Translations under genes and position numbers: made by a program
The notes under the pieces: model-generated
Database searches by the model: none
Seen by the model: only the letters and a program-made list of their open reading frames with translations
What the model was told of the DNA's origin: nothing
Source: Ruegeria sp. HKCCSA071
GTDB taxonomy: Bacteria > Pseudomonadota > Alphaproteobacteria > Rhodobacterales > Rhodobacteraceae
Reading direction: 5' to 3'
Assembly (NCBI RefSeq): GCF_017872555.1
Contig: NZ_JAEDOX010000004.1
Coordinates: 62,001 to 126,000 of the forward strand
DNA length: 64,000 nt
In this document: one piece after another, positions 30,151 to 39,947 of the stretch
How the letters are laid out: every line of letters begins with the position of its first letter
Position numbering within the stretch: the first letter of the stretch is position 1

Positions 30151-30877
30151 CAGGATCAAACCCCACTTCGCGCATCAATTCGTTCGAACGTGTTTCGATC
30201 ACTTCCTCCAACCGCGCGAGGAACTCATCGCGGGCTACACCCGGTTTGATCGGCTCCAGAAAATCTACAATGGCAAGGCCGGGTTTACGCATCACGCCTG
30301 TACGGGGCCAGAACACGCCAGCATTCGTCGCAACCGGAACGCATGGAAAACCGAGGCCTTCATACAGGATCGCTGTACCAACCTTGTAGGGTTTCTTTGC
30401 ACCAGGCGCCACACGCGTGCCCTGCGGATAGATCACCAGCTGTCCAGGTTCGGAAAACTCTTTTGAGACGTCCTTGACCATTTTTGCCACAGCCGCACCG
30501 CGTTTGCCGCGATTAACCGGGATACAACCAAGGCGTCGTGCATACATGCCAATGACGGGTGTGAACAATAGCTCGCGCTTCATGATAAATTTGCCGTGAG
30601 GAATGGCATCAAAAATCATGATGATATCAAGGAACGACTGATGTTTAGCCCCTATGACCACTTCATTCGTTGGGGCATTGCCCCGCACCTCGCAGCGGAT
30701 ACCAACCATCCACCGGGCCAGCCACATGGTGCTTTTGGCGTAGGTTTTGCACGCTTTCAGGGCACCGTTTTTGGAAAACAGCGCATAAGGTAGAAACGCG
30801 ATACCAAGGATCAGCATCCAGGCATAGATCACAATCATGAAGATGAGGGAACGAACCCACTGAATTGCCATCAACAT
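30137..30877 (-). CDS. plsC: 1-acyl-sn-glycerol-3-phosphate acyltransferase
   Basis: 246 residues. It acylates lysophosphatidate to phosphatidate at the membrane. An N-terminal membrane helix (about residues 8-30) is followed by the HX4D motif in GAKHQSFLDIIM (His and Asp near residues 76 and 81) and the acceptor motif YPQGTRVAPG near residue 149. The ATG at 30877 overlaps the ftsX stop (TGATG) and has GGAG 8 bases upstream; reading further upstream enters ftsX in another frame. This is a second acyltransferase in the window besides the PlsB-like one at 1271. Confidence 0.92.
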   Translation of the reverse strand: MLMAIQWVRSLIFMIVIYAWMLILGIAFLPYALFSKNGALKACKTYAKSTMWLARWMVGIRCEVRGNAPTNEVVIGAKHQSFLDIIMIFDAIPHGKFIMKRELLFTPVIGMYARRLGCIPVNRGKRGAAVAKMVKDVSKEFSEPGQLVIYPQGTRVAPGAKKPYKVGTAILYEGLGFPCVPVATNAGVFWPRTGVMRKPGLAIVDFLEPIKPGVARDEFLARLEEVIETRSNELMREVGFDPDGIH

Positions 30878-31776
30878 CAGGAAAGCTCCTTCAACTTGCG
30901 TCGGGCCGCGGCCCATGTGGCAACAAAGGCAACGGCTGCCCCAAGGACGGGGATAAGAACCGGCAATACCCAGTCTTTGCCCTGAAATCCAACTCCGGTC
31001 AGAAACCCGCCCGCGTCCGAAGCTTCGGGCAAAAGCAAGACACCTGTCATTCCCAGCAGGGTCCCAACCGAGGCGCCGAAAAACGCGCGATAGGTAAACC
31101 GCCGTACAAAAGCACCAGCGATGAAACCATCCTGTGCGCCAACCAATCGCAGGACCTCGATAATCTGCGCATTGGCCGCAAGCGATGCGTTGGCCGCAAG
31201 AGTAATCATCGCAGCGGTCGCGCCACCGATCAGCAGGATTGATATCCACCCCAAACGACGCAGGGACATCGCAGCATCGACCAGCGGTTCGCGCCATCGC
31301 GTATGATCATCCAGAACCGCGCCGGGTACCTCGGCCCCCAATCGCAATCGCAGCCCGAGCGCATCCAGTCCCGGTTCGCCCTCGATGATCTCGATCAGCT
31401 GCGGGATTGGCAAAGTATCCAACGGCAGGTCCGGCCCGAACCATGGTGCCAGCAACGCGGCTTGTTCATCTGCGCTAAGCGCACGGGCAGACGAGACACC
31501 GGGTGTCTGGCTGAGGACGGTCAATGCCGCTTCTGTCTGGGCAGCAAGCTGCTCGGCCGGTGCGTTGATGCGCAAGGTTGCAGCGCCCGCCAGTTCCGAG
31601 GCCCACCGATCCGCGATGCGGCCAGCGGCGAGGGACAAAGCCAAAGCAAAAACAGCAAGAAATGCCATAGCACCAGCGACAAACAGCGTCAGATGCGCGG
31701 TGTAGCCGGTTGGCGGAACAACACGGTCAGCACGGGTATCGCCGCGCAGCAGGTTTCGGATATCAGCCCCAGTCAC
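30877..31776 (-). CDS. ftsX: Cell division ABC permease FtsX
   Basis: 299 residues. Four membrane helices: about residues 30-52, then three in the C-terminal half (about 180-200, 225-250, 268-290). The periplasmic domain of about 110 residues follows the first helix, as in FtsX, which transmits the FtsE ATPase signal to peptidoglycan hydrolase activators at the septum. WISILLIGGATAAMITLAAN and EVLRLVGAQDGFIAGAFVRR are family-typical. Overlaps ftsE by four bases and plsC by one. Confidence 0.9.
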   Translation of the reverse strand: MTGADIRNLLRGDTRADRVVPPTGYTAHLTLFVAGAMAFLAVFALALSLAAGRIADRWASELAGAATLRINAPAEQLAAQTEAALTVLSQTPGVSSARALSADEQAALLAPWFGPDLPLDTLPIPQLIEIIEGEPGLDALGLRLRLGAEVPGAVLDDHTRWREPLVDAAMSLRRLGWISILLIGGATAAMITLAANASLAANAQIIEVLRLVGAQDGFIAGAFVRRFTYRAFFGASVGTLLGMTGVLLLPEASDAGGFLTGVGFQGKDWVLPVLIPVLGAAVAFVATWAAARRKLKELS

Positions 31777-32450
31777 AGGTCTGCCCCCGCCAGATGCAGC
31801 TTTCGCTGCGAAATCCGCAAAACACGTGCCTGAACATGACTTTTTGCCGCGCGGATCAGGCTCAGGTCATGGGTGGCAATCAGAACGGTCTTTCCCATAC
31901 GGTTCAGCTCAACCAGCAGGTGCAACAAACGTTGCGACATCTCCCAATCTACATTGCCGGTGGGTTCATCCGCCAATATGACATCAGGCGACAGGATGAC
32001 AGCGCGCGCCAGAGCCGCCCGTTGACGTTCACCGCCGGATAATTCCGGTGGCCGCGCTTCGAGACGTGCACCAAGCCCCACCCAGCTGAGCAGTTCGGTC
32101 AAATTGTCTTGCCCAGACGATTCCCCGCGCCCGGAGACCATCAGTGGCAAGGCGACATTCTCGGCAAGCGTCATATGGTCAAGGAACTGGCAATCCTGAT
32201 GAACAACGCCGACGCGTCGGCGGAGCACGGCCAGCTGATCCCGATCAAGGGCCGAGATATCTTGATCAAATACGCTAAGACGTCCAGAGGTTGGTAACAG
32301 TGCCCCGTAACACAGCTTGAGCAATGTCGTCTTTCCCGCTCCTGACGGACCGGTCAGAAAGTGGAACGACCCCGGCTGTAGTTGAACCGAGACATCGCTC
32401 AGCAACTCGCCGCCACCGTAGGTATAGCTGACATTTTCCAGCTCGATCAC
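31773..32450 (-). CDS. ftsE: Cell division ATP-binding protein FtsE
   Basis: 225 residues from a GTG start at 32450, which gives the family N-terminus (IELENVSYTYGGG); the frame is open 24 codons further but without similarity. Walker A is GPSGAGKTTLL (near residue 37), the signature LSGGERQRAALARA (near residue 140), and Walker B VILADEPTGNVD (near 160). It energises FtsX. Divergent from a zinc-ribbon gene across about 180 bases. Confidence 0.93.
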   Translation of the reverse strand: MIELENVSYTYGGGELLSDVSVQLQPGSFHFLTGPSGAGKTTLLKLCYGALLPTSGRLSVFDQDISALDRDQLAVLRRRVGVVHQDCQFLDHMTLAENVALPLMVSGRGESSGQDNLTELLSWVGLGARLEARPPELSGGERQRAALARAVILSPDVILADEPTGNVDWEMSQRLLHLLVELNRMGKTVLIATHDLSLIRAAKSHVQARVLRISQRKLHLAGADL

Positions 32451-32632
32451 ACGTGCCCCCAATATTTTGCCGCTCTTCTTGCCCGAGCAGGGCGACGGTT
32501 TCAATGGCTCTACCGAGTCCAATTGGTGACACTTGACCTATGAAACCGAAAACGCCCTTTGCTGTTGGGTCTTAACGGAATATCATCCCTGAAAAAACTA
32601 TTATCGGCCCTTCATCCGGCCGAGGAGGCAGT

Positions 32633-33355
32633 ATGCGTCTTACATGTCCGAATTGCACTGCGCAGTACGAAGTTCCTGACGAGGTCATCCCCGAGGAAGG
32701 CCGCGACGTGCAGTGTTCGAACTGCGATCAGACTTGGTTTCAGGCCAAGCATCCATCCGAGCAGACGGATGAACCGAACGCGCCCGAGGACAAGCCTGTT
32801 GAGGCAGATACATCGGACACCGAGGTCGAGGCCCAGAAGGACGCCGAGCCCGCAGAAAAAACAGCGCCAGAGGTTGAAAAACCTGCGGCATCCACAGGAA
32901 ATGTCGCCCCATCAGTTGCCAGCATCCTGAAAGAAGAAGCCGCACGAGAAGCGGAGTTGCGTGCGCAGGAAGGCGGTGGTCTGGAAAGCCAGCCCGATCT
33001 GGGCCTGGAAGCCCCGCCAGAGCCAAAGGTCAGGCCCAAACGCCCTGCAACTTCGGAAACCGCTGTAGATGCCGGGCAAAAGGATGCACTGCCGGATGTC
33101 GATGCCATCAACTCGAGCATGCGCTCCGACCCGGCAGAAGATGAGGCGCAAGCACCCCGCAAGTCCGGTGGGTTCTTGCGCGGTTTTGCGCTGATGCTGA
33201 TCATCGGCGTGGTTCTGTACCTGATTTACGGGAATGCCCGCCAGATCAGCGAGGCTGTACCGCAGGCCGATCCGCTGCTCAGCTCATATGTGTCGCTGGT
33301 GGATCAGGCGCGAATCTGGCTCGAAACTCAGGCAGGGTCCGGTGCGCAGAACTGA
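32633..33355 (+). CDS. MJ0042-type zinc-ribbon membrane protein
   Basis: 240 residues. The N-terminal zinc ribbon RLTCPNCTAQYEVPDEVIP...VQCSNCDQTWFQ has two CXXC pairs (residues 5-8 and 30-33). A long acidic, Ala/Glu/Pro-rich middle (about 40-175) is probably disordered. One membrane helix near residues 184-202 (LMLIIGVVLYLIYG) is followed by a short tail. GAGGAGG precedes the ATG. Such proteins are common in alphaproteobacteria beside ftsE/ftsX; the role is unknown. Stop is 3 bases from that of the convergent DUF4175 gene. Confidence 0.85.
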   Translation: MRLTCPNCTAQYEVPDEVIPEEGRDVQCSNCDQTWFQAKHPSEQTDEPNAPEDKPVEADTSDTEVEAQKDAEPAEKTAPEVEKPAASTGNVAPSVASILKEEAAREAELRAQEGGGLESQPDLGLEAPPEPKVRPKRPATSETAVDAGQKDALPDVDAINSSMRSDPAEDEAQAPRKSGGFLRGFALMLIIGVVLYLIYGNARQISEAVPQADPLLSSYVSLVDQARIWLETQAGSGAQN

Positions 33356-33358
33356 GGG

Positions 33359-35899
33359 CTAGAACCGTTCCAGCAACCGCTTGAGGTATTCCAGCTCGAT
33401 CTGGGGACGGTCTGTTTCACCGGTCCGGCGGCGGATTTCATCCAGCAACTCGCGCGCACGGCGATAAACGTCTTCGCCCTGCAACAGGTTTTCATCGGTT
33501 GAAATCGAACCCGCAGCGCCTGGGTTTCGGCCCAGCGGATCGCGGTTGTTGGCCTGCATATCGCCGTCCTGCGTTCCCTGCCCCGGTTGGTTCTGCTGTT
33601 CCTGCGCCATGGCTTCACCCAGCGACCGCATCCCTTCGCGCAGAGCTTCCATCGCTTCGGACTGGCGGTCGATAGCTTCGGCGAGATCATCGCCACGCAG
33701 GGCTTGCTCGGCCTCGTCCATGGCGCGCCCGGCCCGATCCAACGCCTCGCGCGCGGCGTCACCTTCGGGCGTGCCGGCACCGGGCAATCCCTGTTGCTGG
33801 CGGCTCAGTTCATTTCTCAGCGCTTGCTGCCGATCCGCAAGTGAGCCTTGACCCTGCTGGCCTTCGCCAGCCTGATCCGAGCCTTCGCCCTGACCGCCCT
33901 GACCTTCGTGGCTTTGCCCCCGACCTTGCCCGCCGTTGCGGCCTTCGTTCCCTTGGCTTTCACCTGATTGCGCGCCTGGGTTGAACTGTTCCTGCAAATC
34001 ACGAAAGGCCTGATCGCTAAGGCCCTGCTGTTCGCGCAGGGTTTCGGCGAGACCTTCCATGGCCTGCTGGCCTTCGGATTGCTGCCCTTGGCCCTGACCC
34101 TGAGTTACACGCATGTTCTCCATCATCTGCTGGAATTCTTCCAACGCCTGCTGGGCTTCGGCCATGCGGCCTTGTTCCATCAGTTCCTGAATGCGGTCCA
34201 TCATGCGCTGCAGGTCATCCTGCGTCATTTGCAAAGATTCACCATTCTGGCCGGGCTGACGCTCGCCGTCTTCGCCATCTTGCTGTGCAAGGCGTTGTAG
34301 TTGCTGAAGGTAATCTTGCGTCGCCTCGCGCAACTCCTGCATCAGTTCGGCTATTTCTTCATCGCTGGCCCCGTTCTTCATCGCTTCGGTCAGACGTTCC
34401 TGCGCGCGGCGCATCCGTTCCAATGCATCCGCCAGCGTCCCGTCCTCGATCAGCACGGCAAGGTCCCACAGGGCCTGCGCAATCTCTTCCTGTTGTTTGG
34501 GCTTCAACCCGTATCGGTGAAACGTTTCCAATCGCCGCAGCACAACCCGCAAGCGCAGATAGGCTGTGTCAGAGCGAAACAAATCCTCGGGGCGGTGCGA
34601 CACAGCCCTCAGGACCTGCGAGACACGAGGTGCATTTGATCGCGACCAAAGCAGATCGCGCCTCTGTTCAATCACGGCTGCCGCCAGCGGATCAAAGAAG
34701 CGCCGTGCTGGCAATGCTGTCGCATAGGGATCCGAAGACGTTTGCTGATCCGCTGCATCCGTCGCCATCAAGGTTATTCTGACCGGCAGATGCGCCCACG
34801 GATGCTGCGAGAAATCCTCGATCAGGTCTTCGGTAAAGTCCGCCCTGTCACCGGTGATCGGCATAGGTAACTCGATTTCGATCACCTCGCGCGGCTCTGG
34901 CTCGGCCGCCAGTCCGTACCGACGGTCAATCGCCGCCAGATCCAGCTCGATCCGGGCCAGACCCGAGACCACTCCGTAATCGTCGCTGGCGGAAAATGGC
35001 AGCTTCATCTGCCCGCCCGCTTCAGACTCTGCGGTACCGGAAACTTCGATCTTCGGAGCCACGTCATCAATGACCTGCACCGACCACTCCCGCCCCGCCG
35101 GTCCATCGATGCGAAACTGACCCGAGCGTTCGGCGACAAACTCCTGTTCCGGGTCTGTTGCCGCCTCGGTTCCGCTAGCAGAACTGCTCTCGGACAGACT
35201 GTGTGCGCCAACTTCACCATAAAGTCGCAAGGTGATGCGACTGCCCTTGGGAACAGAAAGCGCGCCCGTCTGATCAGCAAGATATAAGGTCGGTAAACCT
35301 GTGTATCTGGGGGGTTCCACCCATCCTTCCCAAGTTGGGCCCTGTCCAGCGACGGCTGTGCCCGGGGCCATGTCCGCCACTGAACCTACGCGCCACAATG
35401 AACCAAAGATCAGCGCCACAACAAATGCCAACAGAGCGGCATACCGCAGCGCATACGGGTCGCGCGACGCAAGCCGAAGATCAGGTTTCACGGCCTCAGC
35501 AGTGGCCGCACGCTGTGCCATGCGTTCCTTGTGCGCCTGCCACAAAGCAACCGAGTCCCCATCATTGGCACCGATTGCCTGCTCATCCAGCAAAGCCTGA
35601 ATCGGCCGGCCAGGCAGAGCCTCATCCAGCCGCGCCAGCGCATCAGCGCGGGATGGCAGTTTGAATTTCGTGACACCCCGGACGGATGCCACACCAAAAG
35701 AAATCAACGACAGCGCACCAGCACCCCAGACGATTTCAACGGGCAGATGATCCTGCAACCCCAGAATCAGAGCGGCGAGCAAAGCCAGAACAATCGAGAA
35801 CGCAGGCCAGAACGCGCGCAGCACCTGTTCAGCCACCATGCCGAGATGGGTTAGCCACAGGGACAGGCGCGGAATGGGCAGGTTCGTTCTGTTGGTCAA
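33359..35899 (-). CDS. DUF4175 (TIGR02302) family membrane protein
   Basis: 846 residues. Three hydrophobic segments near the N-terminus (about residues 27-48, 54-70, 150-170), an Ig-like periplasmic section (about 190-390), then a long helical and low-complexity region rich in Gln, Glu and Gly (about 500-800). Runs such as QQGLSDQAF and GQGQGQQSEG give strong compositional bias and invite repeat-length variation. Function unknown; conserved in alphaproteobacteria, often next to lysA and argH as here. Large size and coiled regions suggest an envelope-spanning structural role (inference). Confidence 0.88.
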   Translation of the reverse strand: MTNRTNLPIPRLSLWLTHLGMVAEQVLRAFWPAFSIVLALLAALILGLQDHLPVEIVWGAGALSLISFGVASVRGVTKFKLPSRADALARLDEALPGRPIQALLDEQAIGANDGDSVALWQAHKERMAQRAATAEAVKPDLRLASRDPYALRYAALLAFVVALIFGSLWRVGSVADMAPGTAVAGQGPTWEGWVEPPRYTGLPTLYLADQTGALSVPKGSRITLRLYGEVGAHSLSESSSASGTEAATDPEQEFVAERSGQFRIDGPAGREWSVQVIDDVAPKIEVSGTAESEAGGQMKLPFSASDDYGVVSGLARIELDLAAIDRRYGLAAEPEPREVIEIELPMPITGDRADFTEDLIEDFSQHPWAHLPVRITLMATDAADQQTSSDPYATALPARRFFDPLAAAVIEQRRDLLWSRSNAPRVSQVLRAVSHRPEDLFRSDTAYLRLRVVLRRLETFHRYGLKPKQQEEIAQALWDLAVLIEDGTLADALERMRRAQERLTEAMKNGASDEEIAELMQELREATQDYLQQLQRLAQQDGEDGERQPGQNGESLQMTQDDLQRMMDRIQELMEQGRMAEAQQALEEFQQMMENMRVTQGQGQGQQSEGQQAMEGLAETLREQQGLSDQAFRDLQEQFNPGAQSGESQGNEGRNGGQGRGQSHEGQGGQGEGSDQAGEGQQGQGSLADRQQALRNELSRQQQGLPGAGTPEGDAAREALDRAGRAMDEAEQALRGDDLAEAIDRQSEAMEALREGMRSLGEAMAQEQQNQPGQGTQDGDMQANNRDPLGRNPGAAGSISTDENLLQGEDVYRRARELLDEIRRRTGETDRPQIELEYLKRLLERF

Positions 35900-35935
35900 G
35901 ACGGGCCTCCGAGGTGGGCCCGCGCGGTTATCGCG

Positions 35936-37201
35936 TCAAAGCCACGATGGTATGGTATCGCGGTTTATGATTTCGTCAAAGCTTGGCCGTTCACGAATGA
36001 CTGCAAATTGATCACCATTCACCAGAACTTCGGGGATCAACGGGCGGGTATTGTATTCGCTGGACATCACCGCACCGTACGCACCCGCGCTGCGAAATGC
36101 GACAAGATCACCCGATCTCAACGGCGGCATATTGCGCTGCTTGGCAAAGGTATCCCCGGATTCGCAGACCGGACCGACAATGTCATAAGGGCGCTGTTCC
36201 ACACCGGCGACAGGCTCCTGCACTGCAACGATATCGTGGTAAGCTTCGTACATTGCGGGGCGGATCAGGTCGTTCATCGCCCCATCAAGGATCAAAAAGT
36301 CGCGACCTTCGCCTGATTTCACATAGATGACCTTGCTGACCATAATCCCGGCGTTGCCCGCGATCAGGCGGCCCGGCTCAATTTCGATCTCACAGCCCAG
36401 ATGGCCCAATGTTCTCTTGACCAGCGCACCATATTCAATCGGCAAGGGGGGTGCGTTGTTCGACCGGGTGTAAGGAATGCCCAGACCGCCACCCAGATCG
36501 AGACGCCGAATGTTGTGACCTTCAGAGCGGAGACGCTCGGTCAGCTCGGCCACCTTTTTGTAGGCCAGCTCATACGGTTCAAGTTCGGTTAGTTGCGAGC
36601 CAATATGAACGTCGATACCGATCACCTCCAACCCCGGAAGGCTGGCGGCGTGGGCGTAAACTTCCGAGGCACGGGCAATCGGAATGCCAAACTTGTTCTC
36701 GGACTTGCCCGTGGCAATCTTGGCGTGCGTCCTGGCATCAACATCCGGGTTTACCCTGACGGTGATCGGCGCGATCACGCCAAGCTCAAGCGCGATGGCG
36801 TTGATCACTTCCATCTCGGGCTCGGATTCGACATTGAACTGGCGAATGCCACCGCTCAGCGCCATGCGTATCTCGTCCGCTGTTTTCCCAACGCCTGAGA
36901 ACACGATCTTGTCACCGGGAACACCAGCCGCCTTCGCCCGCAGATATTCTCCGCCCGAGACCACGTCCATCCCCGCACCCGCTTGCGCCAGTGTCTTCAG
37001 GATCGCCTGATTGCTGGCCGCTTTCATCGCGTAGCAGACCAGATGATCGGTGCCGTCCAACGCGTCATCGAACAGTTTGAAATGCCGCAGTAATGTAGCC
37101 GTGGAATAGACGTAGAACGGTGTTCCGACCGCGGCTGCGATTTCGGAGACTGGGACGTCCTCGGCGAAAAGCGCGCCGTCGCGGTACAAAAAGTGATCCA
37201 T
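35936..37201 (-). CDS. lysA: Diaminopimelate decarboxylase
   Basis: 421 residues. PLP enzyme making L-lysine from meso-diaminopimelate. The PLP lysine is in YAMKAASNQAIL near residue 60. HIGSQLTELEPY near residue 195, GGGLGIPY near residue 235, EPGRLIAGNAG near residue 276 and CESGDTFA near residue 343 are family motifs. Lies 36 bases upstream of the DUF4175 gene on the same strand, and downstream of argH and two tiny lipoproteins, likely one unit. Confidence 0.96.
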   Translation of the reverse strand: MDHFLYRDGALFAEDVPVSEIAAAVGTPFYVYSTATLLRHFKLFDDALDGTDHLVCYAMKAASNQAILKTLAQAGAGMDVVSGGEYLRAKAAGVPGDKIVFSGVGKTADEIRMALSGGIRQFNVESEPEMEVINAIALELGVIAPITVRVNPDVDARTHAKIATGKSENKFGIPIARASEVYAHAASLPGLEVIGIDVHIGSQLTELEPYELAYKKVAELTERLRSEGHNIRRLDLGGGLGIPYTRSNNAPPLPIEYGALVKRTLGHLGCEIEIEPGRLIAGNAGIMVSKVIYVKSGEGRDFLILDGAMNDLIRPAMYEAYHDIVAVQEPVAGVEQRPYDIVGPVCESGDTFAKQRNMPPLRSGDLVAFRSAGAYGAVMSSEYNTRPLIPEVLVNGDQFAVIRERPSFDEIINRDTIPSWL

Positions 37202-37263
37202 GCCTGCGCGCTTAGACCATAAGAGGACTTCGGATCAATGGATTCCGAACCCCTCGCCCTTGT

Positions 37264-37419
37264 TTAATTTTGTGTTGAAACACCAACGCGGCCGTAGCCC
37301 GAGATTGAAATGCCGGTGCCCGATTGCTTTGGTTCAGCTGCAGGTTCCGGGCGTCGCGCTGACGAAGGCTCACAAGCTGCCAAAACCGCAAGTGCAGAAA
37401 CCAGTCCCAGTATTCTCAT
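37264..37419 (-). CDS. Small putative lipoprotein
   Basis: 51 residues from ATG 37419. A signal peptide with lipobox MRILGLVSALAVLAAC puts Cys16 as the lipidated residue. The mature 36 residues are Pro/Ala/Gly-rich and end SGYGRVGVSTQN. Reads toward lysA. Similar in plan to the next gene, suggesting a duplicated pair. Function unknown. Confidence 0.65.
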   Translation of the reverse strand: MRILGLVSALAVLAACEPSSARRPEPAAEPKQSGTGISISGYGRVGVSTQN

Positions 37420-37505
37420 TTCAGTACCATTTCTTTGCGTGACAGGTGATTGATACGTGGACCCAACATGAGGTGTCGGGACCAAGGGCGCAACATTCAA
37501 AAGGA

Positions 37506-37706
37506 TCAGAATCCAAGATAAATGCCCAGCGGTCCGCGGCTTAGGCCGACACCCCCGCCAACATACGCGCCGCTTGATCCAACCCCGATTGTTGCACTGA
37601 CCGTGGGCTGAGGGGCAATTGGTTGCTCAGGCTCGCCATCAGCCCCGCACCCGGCCAGCACCAGGCCGGAAACCGTAATCAGGATCGCACGTAGCGCGGT
37701 TGTCAT
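37506..37706 (-). CDS. Small putative lipoprotein coupled to argH
   Basis: 66 residues. Signal peptide with lipobox VLAGC (Cys near residue 19), followed by a short acidic/Pro linker and a Gly-rich end: [19 protein letters not shown]. The ATG at 37706 overlaps the argH stop (ATGA), so it is translationally coupled. A start five codons earlier is possible. Function unknown; I recall a short lipoprotein in this place in other Rhodobacterales. Confidence 0.7.
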   Translation of the reverse strand: MTTALRAILITVSGLVLAGCGADGEPEQPIAPQPTVSATIGVGSSGAYVGGGVGLSRGPLGIYLGF

Positions 37707-39091
37707 ACCATTGCCTTCCATCGTTCGATCTGGGCCCGCACCTGATCGGGGGCGGTACCGCCATAGGACTGGCGCGAGTTTACCGAATTGTCGACGCCAA
37801 GGACAGAGTAGACGTCACCCGAGATTTCACCATGAACCGATTGCATTTCGTCCAGAGTCAGATCGGGCAGGTCAGACCCCTTGCCCTCGGCCATGGCCAC
37901 CAGCGATCCGGTGACGTGATGCGCATCCCGGAACGGCAGGCCCAGCACCCGCACCAGCCAGTCGGCTAGATCGGTTGCAGTCGAGAAACCTGAACCCGCA
38001 GCAGCAGCAAGGCTGTCGCGATTGGCGGTCATGTCCTTGACCATCCCTTCCATCGCCGCCAGAGCCAGCATCCAGTTGTCGGCGGCGTCAAAGACCTGTT
38101 CCTTGTCTTCCTGCATGTCCTTTGAATAGGCCAGCGGCAGGCCCTTCATCACCATCATCAACGCGGTATTGGCCCCATAGATGCGCCCAACCTTGGCGCG
38201 GATCAGTTCCGCCGCATCCGGGTTCTTTTTCTGCGGCATGATCGACGAGCCGGTCGAAAACCGGTCGGACAGGGACACGAAACGGAACTGGGCCGAAGAC
38301 CAGATCACCAGTTCTTCGGCAAAACGCGACAGGTGCACGGCGCAGATCGACGCGGTCGACAGGAATTCCAATGCAAAGTCGCGGTCGCTGACAGCATCCA
38401 GCGAGTTGGCGGCGGGGCGGTCAAAGCCCAGCGCCTGTGCCGTCATGTGGCGGTCGATGGGGAACGAGGTTCCGGCCAGCGCTGCGGCGCCCAGCGGGGA
38501 TTCATTCATGCGCGCGCGCGCATCGCGGACGCGGGACAGGTCGCGGCCAAACATCTCGACATAGGCCATCATATGATGGCCCCAAGTTACGGGTTGCGCC
38601 GTTTGCAGATGGGTAAAGCCCGGCATGACCCAATCGGCGCCTGCTTCGGCCTGCGCCAAAAGCGCGCGGATCAGGGCCAGAATACCGGACTCCGCCGCAT
38701 CAAACTGATCCCGGACCCACAGTTTGAAATCCGTCGCCACCTGATCGTTACGCGAACGCCCTGTGTGCAAACGGCCTGCCGGCTCGCCAATGATCTCTTT
38801 CAGCCGCGCCTCGACATTCATGTGAATGTCTTCCAACGCTGTTGAGAACTGAAACGTGCCGCTCTGGATTTCTGACAAAACGGTGAGCAGCCCTTCCCGA
38901 ATGGCCTGCGCATCACTATCACTTATGACGCCTGTGGCAGCCAACATGGCCGCATGGGCGCGCGAGCCTGCGATGTCCTGGGCTGCCATCCGCTGATCGA
39001 ACCCGATCGAGGCGTTGATCGCCTCCATGATCGCGTCTGGACCGGCGGCAAAGCGGCCGCCCCACATCTGGTTCGAGGATTGATCGGTCAT
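37703..39091 (-). CDS. argH: Argininosuccinate lyase
   Basis: 462 residues. Cleaves argininosuccinate to arginine and fumarate. Family signature [18 protein letters not shown] near residue 278; also [14 protein letters not shown] near residue 109 and [14 protein letters not shown] near residue 153. The start is divergent from the thioredoxin-like gene, with only 21 bases between them. Heads a unit argH-lipoproteins-lysA-DUF4175. Confidence 0.97.
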   Translation of the reverse strand: MTDQSSNQMWGGRFAAGPDAIMEAINASIGFDQRMAAQDIAGSRAHAAMLAATGVISDSDAQAIREGLLTVLSEIQSGTFQFSTALEDIHMNVEARLKEIIGEPAGRLHTGRSRNDQVATDFKLWVRDQFDAAESGILALIRALLAQAEAGADWVMPGFTHLQTAQPVTWGHHMMAYVEMFGRDLSRVRDARARMNESPLGAAALAGTSFPIDRHMTAQALGFDRPAANSLDAVSDRDFALEFLSTASICAVHLSRFAEELVIWSSAQFRFVSLSDRFSTGSSIMPQKKNPDAAELIRAKVGRIYGANTALMMVMKGLPLAYSKDMQEDKEQVFDAADNWMLALAAMEGMVKDMTANRDSLAAAAGSGFSTATDLADWLVRVLGLPFRDAHHVTGSLVAMAEGKGSDLPDLTLDEMQSVHGEISGDVYSVLGVDNSVNSRQSYGGTAPDQVRAQIERWKAMV

Positions 39092-39112
39092 GTAAGAAAA
39101 TCCGGAGTTGAT

Positions 39113-39679
39113 ATGCGCCTATTTCGTTTGATCCCCCTTTATATGGCCCTTGCGCTGGGTGCAAACGCCGCTTTTGCGACCGATGCCGAAACGCTGGCTC
39201 CTCTGCGGGAAGACAGCCTGAAACGTCTTATCCTGCACAAAGAACCCAAACCCGCAAAAGAGATCGAGTTTCAGCTGGAAGATGACGGCGGTGTTGGCAC
39301 GTTGGCTGATTACGAGGGCAAGTATGTGCTGCTGAACTTCTGGGCCACCTGGTGCGCCCCCTGCCGCAAAGAGATGCCGCAGATCGCCGAATTGCAGGAC
39401 GAGTTCGGGGGTGACAAGTTCCAGGTTCTGACTCTTGCCACAGGCCGCAACTCGCCAGCTGGGATCAAGAAGTTCTTTGAAGAAAATGGCATATCCAACC
39501 TGCCGCGTCATCAGGACCTCAGCTCGGCCGCCGCGCGCGAATTTGGCGTAATTGCGTTGCCCATCACGGTCATTCTGAATCCCGAAGGTCAGGAAATCGC
39601 GCGTTTGATCGGCGACGCCGAATGGAATTCGGACAGCGCCAAGGCGATTATCTCGACGCTTGTTGGCGCAGAAAGCTGA
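39113..39679 (+). CDS. TlpA-like periplasmic thioredoxin
   Basis: 188 residues from ATG 39113, with GGAG 7 bases upstream. The signal peptide (residues 1-22, ending ANAAFA) sends it to the periplasm. The thioredoxin fold has the active site [18 protein letters not shown] (WCAPC near residue 81) and cis-Pro loop [14 protein letters not shown] near residue 145. It probably reduces disulfides for cytochrome c maturation or oxidase assembly (family knowledge). Divergent from argH. Confidence 0.9.
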   Translation: MRLFRLIPLYMALALGANAAFATDAETLAPLREDSLKRLILHKEPKPAKEIEFQLEDDGGVGTLADYEGKYVLLNFWATWCAPCRKEMPQIAELQDEFGGDKFQVLTLATGRNSPAGIKKFFEENGISNLPRHQDLSSAAAREFGVIALPITVILNPEGQEIARLIGDAEWNSDSAKAIISTLVGAES

Positions 39680-39710
39680 TGAAATAGCTTTAAAATCAGT
39701 GAATCATCCT

Positions 39711-39737
39711 ATCCTCCGGGCATTCAACCCGGAGGAT
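39711..39737 (+). promoter_or_regulatory. Perfect hairpin masking a Shine-Dalgarno sequence
   Basis: Arms ATCCTCCGGG and CCCGGAGGAT, 7-base loop, no mismatch. The right arm contains GGAGG, 8 bases before a GTG start (39744). It could act as terminator for the TlpA-like gene (followed by ATATTTT) or as a translational switch for the small broken ORF behind it. Confidence 0.7.
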
Positions 39738-39743
39738 ATTTTG

Positions 39744-39941
39744 GTGAAACCAATTGCAGGAATTGCGGCGATGGCGGGTGTTTTCTAGATGGCCGCCGAT
39801 GCTGCTACTGCCAAGGATGTAAGCAAGAAGGGCAAGGGAGATCCGGTAACCTACACGATCTCCGACCAGTATTCCCGCTTGTCGAATGGTTCCGGTCAAA
39901 GCCTTGGTTTTGGAACACAACTGACGCGACGCCACCTTTGA
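39744..39941 (+). pseudogene. Small exported protein gene interrupted by an amber codon
   Basis: From GTG 39744 the frame reads MKPIAGIAAMAGVF, then TAG (39786-39788), then 50 further codons starting MAADAATAKDVSKKG and ending LTRRHL. Read through, the first 20 residues make a signal peptide ending in an ADA or ATA site. The likeliest explanation is a point mutation of a CAG or TGG codon in a 65-codon exported protein. Translation from the ATG at 39789 would give a protein without signal. The tail ends abruptly, so it may also be a truncated remnant. I do not recognise the family. Confidence 0.45.
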
Positions 39942-39947
39942 CAGTTT

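Noticed and set aside
33546..34300. Repetitive Gln/Gly-coding stretch considered as a tandem DNA repeat
   Set aside because: It is the low-complexity helical part of the DUF4175 protein; no regular nucleotide period was found.
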